Shown: positions 1 to 8,177 of the stretch, one piece after another
How the letters are laid out: each line of letters starts with the position of its first letter
Position numbering within the stretch: position 1 is the stretch's first letter
Assembly (NCBI RefSeq): GCF_019399235.1
Contig: NZ_JAELVH010000062.1
Span: forward strand, 1 to 39,572
Length of the DNA: 39,572 bases
Source: Streptomyces poriferorum
GTDB lineage: Bacteria > Actinomycetota > Actinomycetes > Streptomycetales > Streptomycetaceae
Direction of reading: 5' to 3'
Program-made: the position numbers and the translations under genes
Notes under the pieces: model-generated
Database searches by the model: none
What the model saw: the letters and a program-made list of their open reading frames with translations, nothing else
Told to the model about the DNA's origin: nothing

Positions 1-77
1 ACATCACGGAGTAGTGTGGCGCCGGCCGGCAGGGGATGTGGCCCTGTATGCGCGCCAGCCGGCGTACTCCGTGATGT
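1..77. repeat. 13-bp inverted repeat at the left edge
   Basis: Bases 1-13 (ACATCACGGAGTA) are the exact reverse complement of 65-77 (TACTCCGTGATGT), with 51 bases between. Base 14 does not continue the match; the repeat could continue to the left of base 1. The right arm lies in the conserved C-terminal codons of the allophanate hydrolase and the left arm contains that gene's stop codon. It could be a fold-back at a contig end or a real inverted repeat. Confidence 0.75.
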
Positions 78-1668
78 CCTTCGAACCCTCCACCGCGTAG
101 GGCTCGCACAGGAAGCCCACAGCCGTCGTGCCGTCCGAGAGGTCAACCCGGCCCAGCACCATGGGGTGGGGGAGTGCTGCGGTGAGGATGCCCAGGCCCT
201 CGGCGGGGAGTTGCCAGATTTCCGTCTCGATCGCGGCGCCACCCTCGTCCGTGCGGACCAGGCCCGGTTTGGGCGGTGTGGTCGCCAGGGCGTGCAGGCG
301 GTAGACGGGGGCCGTGGTCGTCGTACGGATCAGGCGGGCGCCCAGGACAAGGAGCTGGGGGTTCAGCGGCTCGCCCGTCAGGTGGGCGCCCGCCACCGCG
401 ATGCGGACGGGCGGCGTCAGCAGGGCGGCGATGCGGGCCAGGCGTTCGTCCGTGTGGGCGGGGCCGATCAGCATCACGCCGAACGGCAGGCCCGACACCT
501 CGCCCGCCGGGACGGCCACCGCGCACAGGTCGAACAGGTTGGTGGAGTTGGTGAACCGGCCGAGGCGCGCGTTCGCGCCCAGCGGGTCCGCCGCCACCTC
601 GGCGAGCGTGGGGTGGCCGGGCGCTGTCGGGAGCAGCAGGGCGTCCGCGTCGCCCAGTGCGGTCTCGGCCGCGTCCCGCAGTTCCGCCAGCCGGTCCCGG
701 TCCGCGAACAGACGGTGGGCCGGGATGTCCCGGGCCGCGGTGATGATGCCCGCCACTGTGGGATCCAGGTCCGCCGGGCCGCTGTCGACGAACTCGCCCA
801 CCGCCGTGTAGCGCTCCGCCACGAACGCCCCCGCGTACAGCATCGCCGCCGCCTCGGTGAACGGGGAGAGGTCGATGGGGTGCAGGACAGCGCCCGCCGC
901 GCGGAGGCGTTCCGCCGTGGCCGCGTATGCCTCTGCCCAGCCGGGGTCCAGCTCGCCCAGCTGGTCCGTCGGCGGGACCGCGATCCGCCACGGGCCCGGG
1001 ACGCGGGCGGGCACGGGCGCGGGCGTGGGGGTGGCCATCAGGGCGAGCGCCTGTTCCGCCTCGGGGAGCGTACGGGCGAAGACGGTGACGCAGTCCAGGC
1101 TCGCGCAGGCCGGGACCACGCCGTCCGTGGGGACGAGGCCCCGGGTCGGTTTCAGGCCCACGATGCCGTTGAACGCCGCCGGGACCCGGCCGGAGCCCGC
1201 CGTGTCCGTGCCGAGGGCGAGGTCCGCGATGCCGAGGGCCACGGCCACCGCCGAACCGGAGCTGGAACCGCCGCTGACGCGGTCCGGGGCGTGGGCGCCC
1301 CGGACCGCGCCGTACGGGGACCGGGTACCGACCAGGCCGGTGGCGAACTGGTCCAGGTTGGTCGTGCCGATCACCAGCGCCCCGGCGGCCCGGAGGCGGG
1401 CCACGGCGGGGGCGTCCGCCGCCGGTTCGTACGCGTAGGAGGGGCAGCCCGCCGTGGTGGGCAGGCCCGCCACATCGATGTTGCCCTTGACGGCGAGCAG
1501 GCGGCCGGCCAGCGGAAGGAGTTCACCTGCGGCGAGGCGGGTTCCGAGGGTGTGGGCCTCCTCCTCCAGGTCGTCCTGCGGGCGCAGGCCGATCCAGATC
1601 TCCGGGCGGTCCACCGCCTCGATCCGGGCGTACGCGGCGCGAATCCGGGCGAGGACAGGGGTGGACAT
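4..1668 (-). CDS. atzF: Allophanate hydrolase (AtzF-type)
   Basis: Amidase-signature enzyme of 554 aa that hydrolyses allophanate to ammonia and CO2, the last step of urea or guanidine breakdown by the carboxylase route. The Lys-cisSer-Ser triad is visible as K61 (AVKGNID), a Ser near 136 (SGGSSSGSA) and S159 (TDTAGSGR). The C-terminal AtzF domain is present and ends in the usual CEPYAVEG...YAGWRAY block. The ATG at 1668 overlaps the carboxylase stop as ATGA, so the two are translationally coupled; upstream in-frame codons are overlap with the carboxylase. The last residues after GWRAY, including the stop, lie in an inverted repeat at the window edge, so the exact C-terminus is less certain than the rest. 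Confidence 0.93.
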   Translation of the reverse strand: MSTPVLARIRAAYARIEAVDRPEIWIGLRPQDDLEEEAHTLGTRLAAGELLPLAGRLLAVKGNIDVAGLPTTAGCPSYAYEPAADAPAVARLRAAGALVIGTTNLDQFATGLVGTRSPYGAVRGAHAPDRVSGGSSSGSAVAVALGIADLALGTDTAGSGRVPAAFNGIVGLKPTRGLVPTDGVVPACASLDCVTVFARTLPEAEQALALMATPTPAPVPARVPGPWRIAVPPTDQLGELDPGWAEAYAATAERLRAAGAVLHPIDLSPFTEAAAMLYAGAFVAERYTAVGEFVDSGPADLDPTVAGIITAARDIPAHRLFADRDRLAELRDAAETALGDADALLLPTAPGHPTLAEVAADPLGANARLGRFTNSTNLFDLCAVAVPAGEVSGLPFGVMLIGPAHTDERLARIAALLTPPVRIAVAGAHLTGEPLNPQLLVLGARLIRTTTTAPVYRLHALATTPPKPGLVRTDEGGAAIETEIWQLPAEGLGILTAALPHPMVLGRVDLSDGTTAVGFLCEPYAVEGSKDITEYAGWRAYRATSPAGRRHTTP

Positions 1669-4600
1669 CAGAGTGCTCCTCGGTTCGTACGGGTGAGTGG
1701 GGCCAGGGTGACCAGGGCCGTGCCGGCCTCCACCTGAGCACCGGGGCGGGTGAGGATCCTGTCCACCACGCCGTCCGCCGGGGCGTGCACCCGGGACTCC
1801 ATCTTCATCGCCTCCAGCGCCAGCAGCGGCTGACCCGCCGTCACCGTGTCTCCCTCGGCCACGTTGAGCTGCCAGACCGAGGCCGCGAACTCGGCCTCCA
1901 CCAGCCGGCCGCCCGGCGGCACGGTCACCTCGGCGGCCGGCGGGGCCGGGGCGTCGGCGGCCTCCGCCCGGGCGAACTCGCCCGCCGCTTCCCACGCGTC
2001 CCGCTCGGCGGCGAAGGCCGTGCCCTGGCGGCTGCGGAACGCGGCGATCGAGTCCGCGTTCCCGGCCAGGAACTCCTCGTACCGGGCGAGCGAGAACTCG
2101 CCCTCCTCGATCCGTGGGACGAACCGGCCGGAGATGATGTCGGCGCGCAGCTCAAGGAGTTCGTCGGCCTCCACCGGATACCACTTGATGCGGTCGAAGA
2201 ACCGCAGCAGCCACGGCGAACCCGGTTCGAACGCGCCGCGCTGCTGCCAGCCCGACCAGACCTGGGTGGTGCGGCCGACGAACTGGTAGCCGCCCGGACC
2301 CTCCATGCCGTAGACGCAGAGGTAGGCGCCGCCGATACCGACGGAGTTCTCCGCGGTCCAGGTGCGGGCCGGGTTGTACTTGGTGGTGACGAGGCGGTGG
2401 CGCGGGTCCAGCGGGGTGGCCACCGGTGCGCCGAGGTACACGTCACCGAGACCCATCACCAGGTATTCGGCGTCGAACACTGTGCGATAGACGTCGTCGA
2501 CCGAGTCCAGGCCGTTGACCCGGCGGATGAACTCGATGTTCCACGGGCACCACGGGGCGTCGTCCCGGACCCCCGCCATATAGCGGGCGATCGCCTCGCG
2601 GGTCGCCGGATCGTCCCAGGACAGCGGGAGGTGCACGGTCCGGGACGGCACGGTCAGGGCGTCCGTCGGCGGGAGCGCCGCCTCGGTGCGGTGGAGGAGG
2701 TCGAGGAGATCTGTCTGGGCGAGGACGCGGGGATCCGTCTGGATCTGGAGGGAGCGGATGCCCGGGGTCAGGCCGGTGATACCGGGAACGGCCGCCGCCG
2801 TCAGCGCCTCCATGAGGGCGTGGACGCGCATGCGTAGGGCCAGGTCCAGTTGCATCGGCCCGTACTCGACCAGGACGTTGTCGTCCCCGCTGCGGCGGTA
2901 GGTGAGGGCGTCGTCGCGGTACAGGATGCCGCCGTCGGTGATCTCGGGGCGGGGTTCACCGGTGACGGTCACGGGCAGGAAGCGGACCGTGTCGCCCGGA
3001 CGCAGCTGGCCCAGCTTCCAGCGTTCGGACGTCACCACCGTCGCCGGACAGACGAAACCGCCGAGCGAGGGGCCGTCCGGGCCCAGCAGCACGGGCATGT
3101 CGCCGGTGTAGTCGACCGCGCCCACGGAATACGGCGTGTCATGGATGTTGGACGGGTGCAGACCCGCCTCGCCACCGTCCGCCCGGGCCCAGCGCGGCTT
3201 CGGACCGATGAGGCGGACGCCGGTCCGGGCGGAGTTGAAGTGGACCTTCCAGTCGGCCGCGTAGAAGTCGTGGATGTCCTCCTCGGTGAAGAACTCCGGT
3301 GCCGCGTGCGGGCCTTCGGCTGCGGCGATCTGCCAGGTGTCCGTGAGAGCGGGGCGCTCGGCCGCCGGTACGGGGACGCCGTCCGGCACGGCCGTCCCGC
3401 CGTGCAGCACGTCGCCCGTGCGCAGGGCCCGGCCGCCGTGCCCGCCGAAGCGGCCGAGCGTGAACGTGGCCGCGCTGCCCAGGAACTCCGGGACGTCCAG
3501 GCCACCGCCGGCGAACAGGAGGTACGTGCGCAGGCCGTGCTCCTGCGGGGCGCCGAGCGTGAGGGTGGCGCCGGCCGGGACGGTCAGCGGCTCCCACTGG
3601 GGGACCGGTACGCCGTCGACCGTCACCGGGGCTGCCGCGCCGGTGACGCACACCGTCGTGGGGTGGGTGAAGCGCAGTGCGGGGCCCTGGAGCGTGCACT
3701 CCAGGCCGGGTGCGCCCGGGGCGTTGCCGAGCGCGGTGTTGCCGAGCCGGAACGACAGGTCGTCCATGGGGCCCGACGGCGGGACACCGACCTGCCAGAA
3801 GCCGGTGCGGCCCGGCCAGTCCTGCACGGTGGTCAGGGTGCCGCCGGAGACCACCTCGATGCGGGGCGTCGGGTCGTAGATCGTGGCGAGCGTCGCCGTG
3901 GAGTGGGTCGCGTCACGGACCCGCTCGTCGGCCAGTGCGGCCCGGACCAGCCCGAGGTTGGTCTCGATGCCGTCGATCCGGGTGGCGGCGAGTGCCGCGT
4001 CCAGCCGCGCCAGGGCCTCGGCACGGTCGGTGCCGTACGCGATGATCTTGGCGAGCATCGGGTCGTACGCCGTCGTCACCTCCGTCCCCGTCTCGATCCA
4101 GCCGTCCACGCGCAGGCCCTCGCCCCGGGGGAAGTCGACCCGGGTCAGCAGACCGGCGCCCGGGCGGTGGTCGCGGCTCGGGTCCTCGGCGTAGACCCGC
4201 GCCTCCACGGCGTGGCCGCGCGGTGCCTCCGGCTGCCGCACGACGGAGGTCTCGCCCTGGGCCAGGCGCAGCATCCACTCGACGAGGTCGACGCCGTGGA
4301 TCTCCTCGGTGACCGGGTGCTCGACCTGGAGGCGGGTGTTGACCTCGAGGAAGTACGCCTCCGACCGCGCGGCGTCGTACACGAACTCGACCGTTCCGGC
4401 CGAGCGGTAGCCGACCGAGGCGCACAGCTCCCTTGCGGAGTCGGTCAGTTGTGCGCGGACACGACCGGGTAGGTCAGGCGCCGGGGCCTCCTCCAGGACC
4501 TTCTGGTTGCGGCGCTGCAGGGAGCAGTCGCGGTCGCCGAACGTCACCACCCGGCCGTGCCCGTCGCCGAACACCTGGACCTCGACGTGGCGGGCGTCCT

Positions 4601-5234
4601 CCACCAGCCGTTCCAGGAAGACCCCCGCCGAGGAGAACGACGCGGCGGCCACCCGCTGCACCCGCTCCCAGGCGCCCGCGAGCTCCTCGGCCGACCGGCA
4701 GGCCGACATGCCGATCCCGCCGCCGCCGCCCGTGGCCTTCAGCATCACGGGATAGCCGATGCGCTCGGCGGCTGCCAGCGCCGACGGGAGATCCGGGAGG
4801 AGCCCGGTGCCGGGGGCGAGCGGGACACCCGCCGCTTCGGCGGCCGCGCGGGCCGTGTGCTTGGCGCCGAAGAGGTCCAGCTGGGCGGCGGTCGGCCCGA
4901 CGAAGACGATCCCCGCCTCCTCGCAGCGGCGGGCGAACTCCGCGTCCTCGGACAGGAATCCGTAGCCGGGATGGATGGCCCCGGCCCCGGTGTCCTTCGC
5001 GGCCCGCAGCACCAGATCGGCGTCCAGATAGGACTCCTTGGCGGGCGCCGGGCCCAGCCGGACCGCTGTGTCCGCGAGCCGGACGTGCGGGGCCGACCGG
5101 TCCGGGTCGGAGAAGACGGCGACCGTACGCAGGCCGAGGCGGCGGGCCGTACGGATGATGCGCACGGCGATCTCGCCACGGTTGGCGATCAGCAGCGTGT
5201 CGAAGGCCGTCGGCGTCTCGAAGGTCATGGTCAT
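1668..5234 (-). CDS. Biotin-dependent guanidine/urea carboxylase
   Basis: Single-chain carboxylase of 1188 aa, full length for the family. Order: biotin carboxylase with ATP-grasp (residues about 1-450; LLIANRGEIAVRI near the start, the Gly-rich loop GGGGGIG, the EVNTRLQVEHPVTE block), the KipA/KipI-like carboxyltransferase (AHS) region (about 460-1050), and a biotinyl domain (about 1100-1188) with EAMKMES and biotinyl-Lys near 1144. It transfers CO2 to urea or guanidine. Annotated in many genomes as urea carboxylase, but enzymes encoded next to two DUF1989 proteins have been shown to act on guanidine, giving carboxyguanidine. The ATG at 5234 overlaps the upstream stop (ATGA); the next in-frame ATG is at 5228. 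The guanidine assignment rests on context; substrate-determining residues were not mapped. Confidence 0.93.
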   Translation of the reverse strand: MTMTFETPTAFDTLLIANRGEIAVRIIRTARRLGLRTVAVFSDPDRSAPHVRLADTAVRLGPAPAKESYLDADLVLRAAKDTGAGAIHPGYGFLSEDAEFARRCEEAGIVFVGPTAAQLDLFGAKHTARAAAEAAGVPLAPGTGLLPDLPSALAAAERIGYPVMLKATGGGGGIGMSACRSAEELAGAWERVQRVAAASFSSAGVFLERLVEDARHVEVQVFGDGHGRVVTFGDRDCSLQRRNQKVLEEAPAPDLPGRVRAQLTDSARELCASVGYRSAGTVEFVYDAARSEAYFLEVNTRLQVEHPVTEEIHGVDLVEWMLRLAQGETSVVRQPEAPRGHAVEARVYAEDPSRDHRPGAGLLTRVDFPRGEGLRVDGWIETGTEVTTAYDPMLAKIIAYGTDRAEALARLDAALAATRIDGIETNLGLVRAALADERVRDATHSTATLATIYDPTPRIEVVSGGTLTTVQDWPGRTGFWQVGVPPSGPMDDLSFRLGNTALGNAPGAPGLECTLQGPALRFTHPTTVCVTGAAAPVTVDGVPVPQWEPLTVPAGATLTLGAPQEHGLRTYLLFAGGGLDVPEFLGSAATFTLGRFGGHGGRALRTGDVLHGGTAVPDGVPVPAAERPALTDTWQIAAAEGPHAAPEFFTEEDIHDFYAADWKVHFNSARTGVRLIGPKPRWARADGGEAGLHPSNIHDTPYSVGAVDYTGDMPVLLGPDGPSLGGFVCPATVVTSERWKLGQLRPGDTVRFLPVTVTGEPRPEITDGGILYRDDALTYRRSGDDNVLVEYGPMQLDLALRMRVHALMEALTAAAVPGITGLTPGIRSLQIQTDPRVLAQTDLLDLLHRTEAALPPTDALTVPSRTVHLPLSWDDPATREAIARYMAGVRDDAPWCPWNIEFIRRVNGLDSVDDVYRTVFDAEYLVMGLGDVYLGAPVATPLDPRHRLVTTKYNPARTWTAENSVGIGGAYLCVYGMEGPGGYQFVGRTTQVWSGWQQRGAFEPGSPWLLRFFDRIKWYPVEADELLELRADIISGRFVPRIEEGEFSLARYEEFLAGNADSIAAFRSRQGTAFAAERDAWEAAGEFARAEAADAPAPPAAEVTVPPGGRLVEAEFAASVWQLNVAEGDTVTAGQPLLALEAMKMESRVHAPADGVVDRILTRPGAQVEAGTALVTLAPLTRTNRGAL

Positions 5235-5854
5235 CGGCTCGTCCCGGTGAGGGTGGCCTCTACCGCCGTCGGGTCGAAACCGTTGCAGGGGTTGTTGGTC
5301 TGGGGGCAGTTGGAGACCAGCACCAGCACATCCGTCTCCGCCCGCAGGGTGAGCGCCATGCCGGGTGCGGAGAGCCCGTCGACGATGCCGAGCGTGCCGT
5401 CCTGCTCCACGGGCACGTTCATGTACCAGTTGATGTTGGACACCAGATCGCGTTTGCCGAGCCCGTGCCGGGCGCCCTCCGCCAGGAAGTTGTCCACGCA
5501 GGCATGCTGCGACCAGGTGTGATGGCCGTAGCGCAGGGTGTTGGACTCCTTCGAGCACGCGCCGCCGACCGTGTCGTGGCGGCCGCAGGTGTCCGCGGTG
5601 ACCGTCATCAGCGGGGTGTGCTCGTTCGACATCAGCACGCTGCCGGTGGTGAGGAAGAGGCCGCCCCCGGCCTGGATCGTGTCGGGCGCGCTGTAGCGGA
5701 CCGCGGTGTCATGGGCGTCGTACACCAGGCAGTCCACCGCCTGGTTGCCGTGCAGATCGGTGAGGGTGAGGTGTTCGCCGGCCCGGACGGTCGCGGACCA
5801 GGCCGCGCGGGCGGGAATGACGGTCGTCGAAAGGACCGTGGCGGACGTGGTCAT
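5231..5854 (-). CDS. DUF1989 protein 2, likely carboxyguanidine deiminase subunit
   Basis: A 207-aa DUF1989 protein, formerly called urea amidolyase-associated protein. It has the family blocks NQAVDCLVYDA and GRHDTVGGACSKESNT, followed by a His/Cys-rich stretch (RYGHHTWSQHACVDNF). Published work assigns paired DUF1989 proteins as the two subunits of carboxyguanidine deiminase (CgdAB), which converts carboxyguanidine to allophanate and ammonia. That role fits between the carboxylase and AtzF encoded just downstream. The ATG at 5854 overlaps the stop of the first DUF1989 gene (ATGA), and its own stop overlaps the carboxylase start. Which subunit name applies cannot be told from sequence alone. 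Confidence 0.88.
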   Translation of the reverse strand: MTTSATVLSTTVIPARAAWSATVRAGEHLTLTDLHGNQAVDCLVYDAHDTAVRYSAPDTIQAGGGLFLTTGSVLMSNEHTPLMTVTADTCGRHDTVGGACSKESNTLRYGHHTWSQHACVDNFLAEGARHGLGKRDLVSNINWYMNVPVEQDGTLGIVDGLSAPGMALTLRAETDVLVLVSNCPQTNNPCNGFDPTAVEATLTGTSR

Positions 5855-6669
5855 GCGAGCCCCCGGGCGGTGAGGAAGTCGACGGTGTTGAGGAAGGCGC
5901 GGCGGCCCTCCGGCGTGGCGTCCCACAGGGCGTCGCCCGGTGACGTCGGCCGGGCGCGCCAGGCCAGCACCTCCAGCGGGGTGCTCGTGTAGGCGGGGCG
6001 GGGGTCCAGCGGATGCGGGACGTTCGCGATCAGCACGGTCAGGTCCTGCTCGGCGCGCAGCGTCACCGCGGCACCCGGTCCGGCCGAACCGGTGAACTCC
6101 GTGGTGCCGTCCTCGCGGATCCGCACCCCCTGGAAGAAGGACAGGGAAGGCGGCAGGTCACGTGGTTCCAGACCGTTCTTCGAGGCGGCCAGTTTCAGCA
6201 GTTCGCGGCCGGCGGGGGAGGCGGACTGGGGGGTGCCGTCGCCGTACCGCTCGGTGTTCCTCCGCAGGGTGGAGGTGCCGCACAGGGCGTCGTGACGGCC
6301 CGAGGCGTCGGCGGTCACCGAGGCGAGCACCCGTCCCTGGTCGGAGAGGAGCAGCCGGCCGGCGCCCAGGTAGGCGTTCCACTGGACCTTCACGGTGTCC
6401 GCGGTGTTCAGCCGCTCCCACGGCCGCCCCTCCGCGTACAGCAGCAGATGCGCGCAGGCGTCGCCGGCCAGGTCGGTGAGGCGCAGTTCGGTGCCACGGG
6501 CCAGGACGCGGTGCGTGTAGTTGCCGCCCGCGACCGTCTCGGCCCAGACCGGGGTGCCGGGGGCGGTGTCCGGCCAGTCGCTCGCGGGCACCACCGGCAT
6601 GGCCCCGTTACGGGTGCCGTGCTGGGCGCGGGCGTGGTCCCGGGCTCCGTGTGTCGTCGCTGTCGCCAT
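5851..6669 (-). CDS. DUF1989 protein 1, likely carboxyguanidine deiminase subunit
   Basis: First gene of the four-gene operon, 272 aa, longer than its paralogue because of an N-terminal extension of about 25-30 residues rich in His, Arg and Ala. Core blocks are TDLAGDACAHLLLYAEG and GRHDALCGTSTLRRNTERYG, the counterparts of the motifs in the downstream paralogue. It probably pairs with that protein to deiminate carboxyguanidine. The ATG at 6669 has a good Shine-Dalgarno (GGAGGT) about 7 bases before it. The 20-bp palindrome at 6706-6725 lies 37-56 bases upstream, where a repressor would block transcription. A later in-frame ATG (GAMPVV) exists but lacks such a site. Confidence 0.88.
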   Translation of the reverse strand: MATATTHGARDHARAQHGTRNGAMPVVPASDWPDTAPGTPVWAETVAGGNYTHRVLARGTELRLTDLAGDACAHLLLYAEGRPWERLNTADTVKVQWNAYLGAGRLLLSDQGRVLASVTADASGRHDALCGTSTLRRNTERYGDGTPQSASPAGRELLKLAASKNGLEPRDLPPSLSFFQGVRIREDGTTEFTGSAGPGAAVTLRAEQDLTVLIANVPHPLDPRPAYTSTPLEVLAWRARPTSPGDALWDATPEGRRAFLNTVDFLTARGLA

Positions 6670-6705
6670 GGCTGTACCTCCGGCTCGACGTGTTGCCGAT
6701 GCTTG

Positions 6706-6725
6706 TTTCTGTCGCGCGACAGAAA
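6706..6725. promoter_or_regulatory. Operator palindrome between cgd-type operon and tetR
   Basis: Perfect 20-bp palindrome made of arms TTTCTGTCGC and GCGACAGAAA, between the divergent DUF1989 operon and tetR genes. Its 14-bp core CTGTCG-NN-CGACAG, and the flank AAATTAGG(G)ACGC to base 6734, recur before the permease at 10726-10752. Two copies in front of genes of one likely pathway make it the probable binding site of the adjacent TetR protein. On the minus strand the flank reads CCTAATTTC and may contain a -10 element. Confidence 0.8.
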
Positions 6726-6825
6726 TTAGGACGCCGGGGAGTCATGGCCATTGCCCGTTCGTTGCGCGGGAGTTACCGAGTACTCACCAAGATCGCGACG
6801 GGCGGGGATGTGCGACGATCGGCGC

Positions 6826-7479
6826 ATGCCCAGTACCTCAGGAACCGGCGGCCGGCGGATCGGCCGGCCGCGCGCCACCCAGCGCCCGGACAGCGGACTG
6901 TCCGCGCGGGACGAACTTCTGGCCGCGGCGGCGGAGTTGTTCACCACGCGTGGGTACGCGGCGACCACCACCCGGGCCGTCGCCGAGCGGGCGGGCATGC
7001 GGCAGGCGACGATGTACCACTACGTGGCGGGCAAGGAGGATCTGCTGGCGGCACTCCTGGAGTCGACCGTCGCCCCCTCGCTCGCCCTCGCCGAGAAGCT
7101 GCTCGCGGACGGGGGCCGGCCGGCCGAGGACCGCCTGTGGGAGCTGTGCCGGGCGGACGTGGCCCTGTTGTGCGGGGGCCCGTACAACCTGGGCGCGCTG
7201 TACGTGCTGCCGGAGGTGCGGGCCGAGCGTTTCGCGGACTTCCACCGGGTGCGGGCGGCGCTGCGCTCGGCGTACGGGGAACTGCTGGTCGCCACCGAGG
7301 CGGGCGCGGCGCTCGGCGAGGGCGAGGCACGGCTCCGGGCGGACCTGGTCTTCGGGCTCATCGAGGGCGTGATCCTCGTGCATCTGTCGGAGCCCGGGCG
7401 GGAGACGGAGGTGTTCGCGGCGGCGACGGCGGACGCGGCGCTGCGGATCGTGGGGCCGGGGCCGGGGCGCGAGGGCTGA
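6826..7479 (+). CDS. TetR-family regulator of the guanidine/urea genes
   Basis: TetR/AcrR-family regulator of 217 aa. The N-terminal helix-turn-helix covers about residues 28-75 (LLAAAAELFTTRGYAATTT, then MRQATMYHYVAGKEDLLAAL); the C-terminal ligand domain is divergent, as is usual. It is divergent from the DUF1989-carboxylase-AtzF operon with a palindromic operator between them, and the same operator precedes the permease gene. The inferred role is a local repressor, perhaps sensing guanidine or a pathway intermediate. The ATG at 6826 was chosen because residues before it are non-conserved low-complexity sequence; the Shine-Dalgarno is weak. A possible promoter is TTGCCC at 6751-6756, 17 bases, then TACCGA. 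Confidence 0.9.
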   Translation: MPSTSGTGGRRIGRPRATQRPDSGLSARDELLAAAAELFTTRGYAATTTRAVAERAGMRQATMYHYVAGKEDLLAALLESTVAPSLALAEKLLADGGRPAEDRLWELCRADVALLCGGPYNLGALYVLPEVRAERFADFHRVRAALRSAYGELLVATEAGAALGEGEARLRADLVFGLIEGVILVHLSEPGRETEVFAAATADAALRIVGPGPGREG

Positions 7480-7526
7480 GCCGGGGCCGGGGTGATGGCC
7501 GGGCGGACTGGTGCCCGCATGACTGT

Positions 7527-7555
7527 CGGCCGGTCCTTGTCACGCGGACCGGCCG
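7527..7555. terminator. Bidirectional hairpin between tetR and SPW gene
   Basis: Arms CGGCCGGTCC (7527-7536) and GGACCGGCCG (7546-7555) form a perfect 10-bp stem with a 9-base loop, between two convergent genes. There is no T-tract, as is common in Streptomyces. The rest of 7480-7626 holds nothing else that I recognise. Confidence 0.65.
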
Positions 7556-7626
7556 GCAACGGTGGTTGATCCCTCCTCCGGGGCGGACGGGACGTACCGA
7601 CGGGGCGGGAGTGCGGACGCGGGGCT

Positions 7627-8076
7627 TCAGGCCCGGGCGCCGCTGCTGCCGCTTCTCATCGACGCGCCTGCGCAGACCAGTCCCAGCAGGACGGTCAGAC
7701 CGCCGACGATGACGTTGTTGAGCACGACGCCCATGTCCGGGCTGCTGCCCACCACCCAGGGCGAGATGATCATCCAGGCGCCCATGGCGCAGATGGCCCA
7801 GCTCAGGCCGTACATCCGCTGCGGCATCACGGTGAATCCCAGCCCCAGCACGGCGATCGCGATACCCATGATCAGGTTGTGCGTCACGAGCGGTGGCTGC
7901 GAGGTCGTGAAGTGCAGCACCCACGGCGATACGGCGCAGTACAGACCGACCAGGAACACCGGCCCGTCGACGAGCGCCACGTCGCGGCCGCCCATCATCC
8001 GGTCGTAGCGGTCGCGCATTTCGGAGACGTCGGGGTGTCCGGTCATGTCGTGACCGGTGTGCGAGACGTTTGACAT
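7627..8076 (-). CDS. SPW-repeat integral membrane protein
   Basis: Small membrane protein of 149 aa. A hydrophilic His/Met/Asp-rich N-terminus of about 35 residues is followed by four hydrophobic helices. Two Ser-Pro-Trp motifs, SPWVLHF and SPWVVGS, each follow a helix and mark the SPW-repeat family, whose function is unknown. The ATG at 8076 has a strong Shine-Dalgarno (AAAGGAG) 6-9 bases upstream, which favours it over the longer in-frame extension. A vegetative-type promoter sits about 75-100 bases upstream. The gene is probably transcribed on its own and ends at the hairpin shared with tetR. Confidence 0.88.
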   Translation of the reverse strand: MSNVSHTGHDMTGHPDVSEMRDRYDRMMGGRDVALVDGPVFLVGLYCAVSPWVLHFTTSQPPLVTHNLIMGIAIAVLGLGFTVMPQRMYGLSWAICAMGAWMIISPWVVGSSPDMGVVLNNVIVGGLTVLLGLVCAGASMRSGSSGARA

Positions 8077-8149
8077 GGTTCGTCTCCTTTGGTCCTGCGG
8101 GCCTGGCCGCCGCTGTGTGCGGCAAGCGGTCCGTTCTGACCATTGTGCT

Positions 8150-8177
8150 CTTATATGCCCCTTATGTGTAGGTTCAA
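8150..8177 (-). promoter_or_regulatory. Vegetative-type promoter for the SPW gene
   Basis: On the minus strand, TTGAAC (8177-8172), a 16-base spacer and TATAAG (8155-8150) match the housekeeping sigma consensus. The stretch is AT-rich against its surroundings. The -35 overlaps the stop codon of the ADP-ribosylglycohydrolase gene. Confidence 0.55.

Noticed and set aside
6670..6825. Guanidine-I (ykkC) riboswitch before the DUF1989 operon
   Set aside because: Only a palindromic operator is visible in the short gap; no conserved riboswitch core was seen and there is little room for one.
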